A stretch of 22,843 nucleotides of DNA from an uncultured Clostridia bacterium. GTDB lineage: Bacteria > Bacillota > Clostridia > Oscillospirales > CAG-272. Both the position numbers and the translations under genes were made by a program. A model generated the notes under the pieces. The model was not told where the DNA came from and did no database searches. It was given only the letters and a program-made list of their open reading frames with translations. The stretch covers positions 1-22,843 of the forward strand of contig CAJGEA010000011.1 of NCBI GenBank assembly GCA_904502015.1. The letters run 5' to 3'. Positions 15,299 to 20,499 of this stretch are shown here, one piece after another (the first letter of the stretch is position 1; the number at the start of each line of letters is the position of its first letter).

Positions 15299-17365
15299 AT
15301 GAACAAAAACACTACCCGTTCCACCGAACGGGAGCCACGTCGGATGGGACGCCCCGCGGGACATCCCGCGGGGCGGTGGTTTCGCGGTGTAGCCACGGCT
15401 CTGCTGAACTGCCGCTACCTGCCCTTCTACTTCCTTCTTGCGCTGGTTCTGACCGTTACGGTGGAGTGCCTTGCCCGCCATTCGGTGATTGGAGGCTTTG
15501 CATTTATCTTTGCATCCCCCCTGGCATTTCTCACCAATTACGGCATCATTCTGCTGACTCTGCTGCCCGCCCTGCTGTTTCGCCACCGCGTGGCGGCGAC
15601 CATCCTGCTCGTCCTGCCCTGGCTCACGCTGGGCATTACCGATTGCATTCTGCTCCTGTTCCGCGTAACGCCTCTGTCGGCAGTGGATCTCACCCTCATT
15701 ACCAGCGTTGCCTCCATCATCACCGTCTACCTTAAAGCGTGGCAGGTGGTGCTGGTCATTGGCCTGCTCGTGGGCGCGGTGGCGGGCGTGGTAATCCTAT
15801 TTTTCAAATCTCCCCGCTTTGACCGCCGACTGAAGCTGTTTGCCATCGCCTACCCCACCACTGCCGCCGCACTGGTGCTGATTATCGCTTGCGGCTTCGG
15901 CGTAGGACAGCTCTCAGACCACTTCCCCAATCTCACCAACGCTTACAGCGACTACGGCTTTACCTACTGCTTTTCCATGAGCGTGGTAGACAAGGGCGTG
16001 GACAAGCCCGACGGCTACGACAGCGACGCCATCACCGACCTTTTGGACGATTTGATTCCCAACGAGCCCTCCCCCGAGATCGCCCCCAACGTCATTTTCG
16101 TGCAGATGGAATCCTTCTTTGATCCCAACTACGTGGAGGGTGTGACCTTCTCAGAAAACCCCGTTCCCCATTTCACCGCCATCAAGGAGCAACACCTTTC
16201 GGGGGCGCTCTACATCCCCGTAATCGGCGCGGGCACGGTGAACACCGAGTTTGAAATTTTGACGGGCATGAACGTCAACCATTTCGGCGCGGGCGAGTAC
16301 CCCTACCGCTCCATTCTCACCCAAAAGACCTGCGAGACAATCGCCTACGACCTGCTCGCGTCGGGCTATCGCACCCACGCCATTCACAATCACGAGGGTA
16401 GCTTCTACGACCGCGACGAAATCTACCCCGGCCTCGGATTTGAGAACTTTACCTCTCTGGAATACTTCCTTGATCCCACCTTCAATATCAACGGCTGGGC
16501 GCAGGATGCCATTCTGACCGATGAGATCCTGCACCGTCTGACCTCCACCGAGGAGCGGGATTTCGTCTTTGCCGTATCGGTGCAGGGGCACGGCCGCTAC
16601 CCCGACGAGTATATTCCCGAGGAAGGCGACGTCGTGGTAACGGGCGGCATTGAAGACGAGGCGATTCTCAGCCACTACAACTATCTCATCAAGCAATTCT
16701 CTGAAATGGATGCCTTTATCAGGGATCTGTACGAGGCTGTCATGGCGCTTGACGAGCCCACGGTTCTTGTATTCTACGGCGATCACCTGCCCAGCATCGC
16801 GCGGGACGAGGGCATCATCATCCGTACGGGCGAATACGAAACCGAGTACGTGATCGCAACTAACTTTGACCTCTCCACCGAGGGGACGTTGGCCGGCGGC
16901 CCTCTGTACGCCTACCAGATGTTCCCCACCGTGCTGGAGCTGATCGGCAACAACGAGGGTGTGATGAACCGTTTTCACCGCACCTACCGCGACCACAAGG
17001 ATTATCAGGACCTTTTGCAGCAGCTTGAGTACAACGTCCTCTATGACGATTGCTCGGCGTACGACCGCCCCTACGAGCCCACCGACATGGTGATGGGCGG
17101 ACGACCGATCACCGTCACGGGATGCTCCGTCGATGAGGAATATATCTACGTCACGGGAGAAAATTTCACCACATACAGCCACGTGATCATCAACGGACGC
17201 AAGCGCAAGACCGAGTTCATCGACAACTCTACCCTGCGCGTGCCGCTGGGGCTGACCGATTCCCTTGAGAAATTCGACACTGTGGCGGTACGTCAGCTCA
17301 CGGTCAAGGGAGAATTCCTCTCGGAATGCCAGCCCTATACCGTCCCCCACGGGGACGAATCGTAA
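15299..17365 (+). CDS. LTA-synthase-like membrane sulfatase with C-terminal TIG-like domain
   Basis: This enzyme of 688 residues probably transfers phosphoglycerol or a similar group to a cell-surface polymer (LtaS/MdoB group of the alkaline phosphatase superfamily). About five hydrophobic segments span residues 40-205. The extracellular catalytic domain shows E271 in VQMESFFDP, the likely nucleophile T313 in GAGTVNTEFE, H431 in VQGHGRYP, and the metal pair in FYGDHLP. A C-terminal section after about residue 590 (ITVTGCSVDEEYIYVTGENF, then HVIINGRKRKTEF) looks like an IPT/TIG beta-sandwich, which is not part of classical LtaS. Start 15299 follows AGGTG; the longer frame to 15206 lies over the promoter. 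It is a single gene with its own promoter and terminator. Substrate is inference. Confidence 0.88.
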   Translation: MNKNTTRSTEREPRRMGRPAGHPAGRWFRGVATALLNCRYLPFYFLLALVLTVTVECLARHSVIGGFAFIFASPLAFLTNYGIILLTLLPALLFRHRVAATILLVLPWLTLGITDCILLLFRVTPLSAVDLTLITSVASIITVYLKAWQVVLVIGLLVGAVAGVVILFFKSPRFDRRLKLFAIAYPTTAAALVLIIACGFGVGQLSDHFPNLTNAYSDYGFTYCFSMSVVDKGVDKPDGYDSDAITDLLDDLIPNEPSPEIAPNVIFVQMESFFDPNYVEGVTFSENPVPHFTAIKEQHLSGALYIPVIGAGTVNTEFEILTGMNVNHFGAGEYPYRSILTQKTCETIAYDLLASGYRTHAIHNHEGSFYDRDEIYPGLGFENFTSLEYFLDPTFNINGWAQDAILTDEILHRLTSTEERDFVFAVSVQGHGRYPDEYIPEEGDVVVTGGIEDEAILSHYNYLIKQFSEMDAFIRDLYEAVMALDEPTVLVFYGDHLPSIARDEGIIIRTGEYETEYVIATNFDLSTEGTLAGGPLYAYQMFPTVLELIGNNEGVMNRFHRTYRDHKDYQDLLQQLEYNVLYDDCSAYDRPYEPTDMVMGGRPITVTGCSVDEEYIYVTGENFTTYSHVIINGRKRKTEFIDNSTLRVPLGLTDSLEKFDTVAVRQLTVKGEFLSECQPYTVPHGDES

Positions 17366-17381
17366 ACCGTAATATGATTCC

Positions 17382-17427
17382 ATAACGACATCACCCCGAG
17401 GCAATCGCCTCGGGGTGATGTCGTTAT
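17382..17427 (+). terminator. 21-bp perfect stem after the sulfatase gene
   Basis: Arms 17382-17402 and 17407-17427 are perfectly complementary around an AATC loop. No T-run follows on the plus strand, so termination efficiency is uncertain despite the very stable stem. Confidence 0.7.
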
Positions 17428-17436
17428 AAAAATCAA

Positions 17437-17461
17437 AGAGCGAGCCACGAGGGCTCGCTCT
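17437..17461 (-). terminator. rpsU intrinsic terminator
   Basis: AGAGCGAGCC (17437-17446) pairs with GGCTCGCTCT (17452-17461). On the minus strand it is followed by TTTGATTTTT, a good termination tract. Confidence 0.85.
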
Positions 17462-17471
17462 CTGATTACAA

Positions 17472-17648
17472 TTACTTGTACTTTCTCTTGCGTGCTGCTT
17501 CAGACTTCTTCTTGCGCTTAACGCTGGGCTTCTCGTAGTACTCACGCTTGCGAAGATCGGTCAGGATGTTCGACCGTGCGCACATACGCTTAAAGCGACG
17601 GAGAGCACTATCCAGAGATTCGCCCTCTTTCACCTTGATTTCTGCCAT
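17472..17648 (-). CDS. rpsU: 30S ribosomal protein S21
   Basis: The 58-residue protein binds the 30S platform near the anti-Shine-Dalgarno end of 16S rRNA. The sequence starts [20 protein letters not shown] and continues with [20 protein letters not shown], the typical basic S21 of Firmicutes. GGGAGGG precedes the ATG, a consensus promoter is at 17721-17749, and a terminator lies just downstream, so it is monocistronic. In the leader, TTGCC and GGCAA could pair; any autoregulation is unproven. Confidence 0.97.
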   Translation of the reverse strand: MAEIKVKEGESLDSALRRFKRMCARSNILTDLRKREYYEKPSVKRKKKSEAARKRKYK

Positions 17649-17720
17649 TTCTTATTTCCCTCCCCTCGCATACGCCGGAGATTAGTTGCCTCGGGGTTTC
17701 CGTCGGCAAACTCTTTGCAT

Positions 17721-17749
17721 ATTATACCCTATTTCCATTCGTTTGTCAA
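17721..17749 (-). promoter_or_regulatory. rpsU promoter
   Basis: TTGACA (17749-17744), a 17-base spacer and TATAAT (17726-17721): full consensus, about 70 bases before rpsU. Confidence 0.88.
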
Positions 17750-17843
17750 GGGGTATTGCGAAATTCATTGTAATTTTTCCGAAATAAAATTTCTAGGGTA
17801 ATCGTTCTCGGCATTGTATGGTGGATTTAGAAAAGGAATGCCG

Positions 17844-18335
17844 TCACACGGCCAAAAAAATATTATATACGGCAAACACCGAAAGGACAACGGATTCGAT
17901 TATGGCATAAAACGAGCTGTGAAAACCGCCGCCCGATTTGTTTTTTTCCAGCATAACAAATCTCTTTCCGTAATGCTCCAGATTCCAATAAACGTCAGAA
18001 AACAGTATCGCGGGAATTTGAACAGCACAAAGCGCAGCATTACATGTCGCTATCGGAATAGAGAAAAATTCTGCCCAGCCAAGGCATACGACCGAGAAAA
18101 GGTACACCGCCGTTAGTACGATTAAGAGAATGTTCAGCGTGTAAATATACCCTAGCCCAACCTCGGCATGGAGCTTGTTGTACAACCAATAATTTGAGTA
18201 CCCTTTTTTGTTTTTTCGAATGAAGGTCTTGCTGTTTTTATGAACCCGAAGATAAGAATTCACACCCATACGAAAGGTTACATAAACAAAAACGGCAAAT
18301 GCGGAACAGATGATGTTATAAGGGTAAAAATTCAC
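17844..18335 (-). CDS. A+T-rich membrane protein, unknown function
   Basis: I do not recognise this 163-residue protein. Hydrophobic segments are near residues 5-22 (YNIICSAFAVFVYVTF), 63-88 (YIYTLNILLIVLTAVYLFSV), 95-112 (IPIATCNAALCAVQIPAILF) and the C-terminus (IIESVVLSVFAVYNIFLAV); a basic loop (HKNSKTFIRKNKKGYSNYW) follows the first. GTG 18335 is preferred, since AGGA lies 8 bases before it; ATG 18344 would overlap that site. Codons are rich in TTT, TAT and AAA, unlike the G+C-rich neighbours, which suggests recent acquisition. No clear promoter is seen, and a hairpin-chain repeat lies directly upstream. Confidence 0.65.
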   Translation of the reverse strand: MNFYPYNIICSAFAVFVYVTFRMGVNSYLRVHKNSKTFIRKNKKGYSNYWLYNKLHAEVGLGYIYTLNILLIVLTAVYLFSVVCLGWAEFFSIPIATCNAALCAVQIPAILFSDVYWNLEHYGKRFVMLEKNKSGGGFHSSFYAIIESVVLSVFAVYNIFLAV

Positions 18336-18400
18336 AAGTGGCATCCTTTTCGTGGGATTTTGAAGTCATAATGGAGCATCCAAACGGTAGAGCAGCAAAC

Positions 18401-18570
18401 GATGAAATCGTGGCAATGCCACGATGAAATCCGAGCGAGGCTCGGGTGAAATCCTCGGCGTCTCGCCTCGGATGAAATTAAATCCGCCTCCCGTTCCCCG
18501 CAAAGCGGGATTTTATCACGCAGTGATTTCATCCACCGCAGGTGGATTTCTTCCGCCGGCGGCGGATTTA
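18401..18570. repeat. chain of seven hairpins with three-base loops
   Basis: Consecutive stems are CGTGGC/GCCACG (18409-18423), CCGAGC/GCTCGG (18431-18445), an imperfect stem (18452-18472), CCCGC/GCGGG (18497-18509), ATCAC/GTGAT (18515-18527), ATCCACC/GGTGGAT (18531-18547) and TCCGCC/GGCGGA (18552-18566). Each has a three-base loop. Linkers in the left half read GATGAAAT; those in the right half read GATTTTATC, GATTTCATC or GATTTCTTC, roughly the reverse complement. TAAATCCGCC (18479-18488) can also pair with GGCGGATTTA (18561-18570). It is not coding and has the look of a dispersed intergenic repeat (inference); other genome copies cannot be seen here. Confidence 0.7.
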
Positions 18571-18573
18571 GTT

Positions 18574-18610
18574 GAAAAAAGCACATCTGCATTGCAGATG
18601 TGCTTTTTTC
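18574..18610. terminator. terminator of the tRNA-Thr pair
   Basis: The 17-bp arms 18574-18590 and 18594-18610 begin and end with A/T runs, so it can act in both directions. It directly abuts the CCA end of the first tRNA gene. Confidence 0.88.
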
Positions 18611-18686
18611 TGGAGCTGGTAATCAGATTCGAACTGATGACCTCGTCATTACCAATGACGTGCTCTACCGACTGAGCCATACCAGC
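18611..18686 (-). tRNA. tRNA-Thr (anticodon GGT), copy 2
   Basis: A 76-base cloverleaf with encoded CCA: acceptor GCTGGTA/TACCAGC, D-arm GCTC/GAGC, anticodon stem CGTCA/TGACG with loop TTGGTAA (anticodon GGT, reading ACC/ACU), and T-arm ATCAG-TTCGAAT-CTGAT. It is identical to the upstream copy. Confidence 0.95.
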
Positions 18687-18728
18687 ATCGCGAGGGAACT
18701 CACTCAGTCCCGCAATGCGGTCCCGATT

Positions 18729-18804
18729 TGGAGCTGGTAATCAGATTCGAACTGATGACCTCGTCATTACCAATGACGTGCTCTACCGACTGAGCCATAC
18801 CAGC
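18729..18804 (-). tRNA. tRNA-Thr (anticodon GGT), copy 1
   Basis: The same 76 bases as the other copy, lying first after the promoter and separated from it by 42 bases. Both belong to one transcript. Confidence 0.95.
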
Positions 18805-18825
18805 GTCGCTCCCTGCGACTTGAAT

Positions 18826-18854
18826 AGTATACCATAGACCGCTCGGTTTGTCAA
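18826..18854 (-). promoter_or_regulatory. promoter of the tRNA-Thr pair
   Basis: TTGACA (18854-18849), a 17-base spacer and TATACT (18831-18826) with TGG before it, just upstream of the first tRNA. Confidence 0.85.
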
Positions 18855-18902
18855 GTGCTTTTTCGATATTTTTTCAAAGATTTTTGCAAGAAATGCACAC
18901 GG

Positions 18903-18944
18903 CAAGAAAAAGGCCACGGAACGGCGATGCTGTTCCGCGGCCTT
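18903..18944 (-). terminator. terminator of the GH43 operon
   Basis: Arms 18932-18944 and 18910-18922 pair over 13 bases on the minus strand, including a G-U pair that is an A-C mismatch on the plus strand, followed by TTTTT. It lies 10 bases after the GH43 stop. Confidence 0.87.
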
Positions 18945-18953
18945 GGGTAACAT

Positions 18954-20462
18954 TTATTCTTCGCTTGGCTTCGGCTCGTCCCAGACCAGCGTTCCGTTCT
19001 CCTCACGGATGGCAAGGAAGGTAGGACGCTCCTTGCGGTCGTCCGCTGCCGTGTTGGGGGAATGGAAGGACAGGTACATCTGCCCGTCGGTATCGGTGAA
19101 GATCATGCCGTGACCGCCGTCATAAACGCCCGTCATGTACTTGGAGTACAAGAGTTTTTCATCATGAATCCACTCGCCGTCCAACCGTCCGTTGGAGCTT
19201 CTGGCAACCGCCACAACGTAGCCGTGCGCGTCGAAATTCGACCAGACCATCAGAAGCTGTCCGTCCTCGGTGGTATACATCCAACAGCCATCGGTGACGC
19301 CCGCCGTCGCCCACGCGGGCTCGTTGGCCAAAAACAGCTCAATGGGCTCCGAGATAAAGTGGGTAAAATCCTCCGAGAGCTTGGCGGCGGCAAAGGAGCC
19401 TACGCCGTTGGGCATACAAGTCCATTCGTGGACGAAGACCATCCAGGGCTGTCCGTCAGGATCGACATACAGCGTACCGTCAATGCAGTCCCAGCTTGCG
19501 GGGGTAATATGCCCGTCGGTGATCTCCACAAACGGGCCCTCGGGGGAATCCGACTTCATGATGGTACAGCCGCGGTGGTTGGTGATCTGGTTCAAGTAGG
19601 TTGTGAACATATAGTAGGCACCGTTATACTTGTGCACCTCGGGTGCCCAATGGCTACCGCCGTCACGGGCCTCGTCCGCCACGGAGGCAACCTTGCCCAC
19701 CTTGATCCACGGGCCGTCCAGCTTGCCGCCGGTATTCTTGTAGCAGGTCCAGCCCGTGCCGTAGGCGTAGTACACGCCGTCCTCCAGCAAAATGCAGGGG
19801 TCGCGCAGCTTTTCGATACCGGTTGTAATCATAGCATACTCCTTTTCATGGCCCTTCACGTCCACGTTTGTCGGAACGCAAAGGCCTTTTTCATCGGTGT
19901 AGTAGTTATCAAAAAGGTACTCGACGCAGGTATAGAAGGAACGGTAGGTCGTACCCGCCAGAAGGATCTGCCCCGTTTCGCCGTCGCCTCGGGTGCGAAT
20001 GGCAAACTCGCCGTCCTCAAGTCCCTCCAGCATTTCCGCCGTTTCGGGACGGGTGCGGGAGGCCAGCACGATCTCAAGATCTCCCGTGCGCGCGCTATCA
20101 TAGGGACGGATGTCCGCGCCCGTGTAGTTCAGAAGCATAGCAGTAAACATATCCACCTCGGCGGTCAGCGGCGCATCCACGTTCTGATCATAGACCAAAC
20201 GGAAATCCGAACGGCGATCCCCCTGCTTGGCGACTACCATATCATACACGGGTTCTTCCTCCGCGGAGGTATCCGACTCGGTCGGCGCTTCCGGGGTGCC
20301 GCCATCGAGGGCGGTTTCGGTGGTGCCCTCAGCAGTGCTCTCTGTGGGCAACTCGGTGTCAAGCTTGGTAGTTGTGCAGGATGCAGCAAGCAGTGCGATC
20401 AAGCACAGAGCCAAGACCGCGGAAAGGAGTTTCTTCGCTTTTGCTGCAGGGATTAACACCAT
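18954..20462 (-). CDS. GH43-family glycoside hydrolase lipoprotein
   Basis: A surface enzyme of 502 residues. A signal peptide with lipobox LAAS-C (C29) is followed by a Thr/Glu linker to about residue 70. Residues 75-200 resemble the small alpha/beta domain found before GH20 and GH67 catalytic domains (inference). The five-bladed GH43 propeller begins near 215: base D221 in LRDPCILL, HWAPE at 271-275, the third-Asp motif CIDGTLYVD (D328), and H451 in GGHG. At the general-acid position the sequence reads VTDGCW (D391) where many GH43 enzymes have Glu. Likely substrates are arabinose- or xylose-containing side chains. Start 20462 follows AAAGGAGG by 8 bases. It is 37 bases after the Cthe_2159-like gene, so one operon. 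Confidence 0.87.
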   Translation of the reverse strand: MVLIPAAKAKKLLSAVLALCLIALLAASCTTTKLDTELPTESTAEGTTETALDGGTPEAPTESDTSAEEEPVYDMVVAKQGDRRSDFRLVYDQNVDAPLTAEVDMFTAMLLNYTGADIRPYDSARTGDLEIVLASRTRPETAEMLEGLEDGEFAIRTRGDGETGQILLAGTTYRSFYTCVEYLFDNYYTDEKGLCVPTNVDVKGHEKEYAMITTGIEKLRDPCILLEDGVYYAYGTGWTCYKNTGGKLDGPWIKVGKVASVADEARDGGSHWAPEVHKYNGAYYMFTTYLNQITNHRGCTIMKSDSPEGPFVEITDGHITPASWDCIDGTLYVDPDGQPWMVFVHEWTCMPNGVGSFAAAKLSEDFTHFISEPIELFLANEPAWATAGVTDGCWMYTTEDGQLLMVWSNFDAHGYVVAVARSSNGRLDGEWIHDEKLLYSKYMTGVYDGGHGMIFTDTDGQMYLSFHSPNTAADDRKERPTFLAIREENGTLVWDEPKPSEE

Positions 20463-20499
20463 AAGTTCTTCCTCCTTTAGGGACATTTTTTGTTGGAAA

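Noticed and set aside
18401..18570. CRISPR array in the hairpin chain
   Set aside because: The repeated parts are 8-9 base linkers of two orientations, the units between are palindromes, and there are no cas genes nearby.
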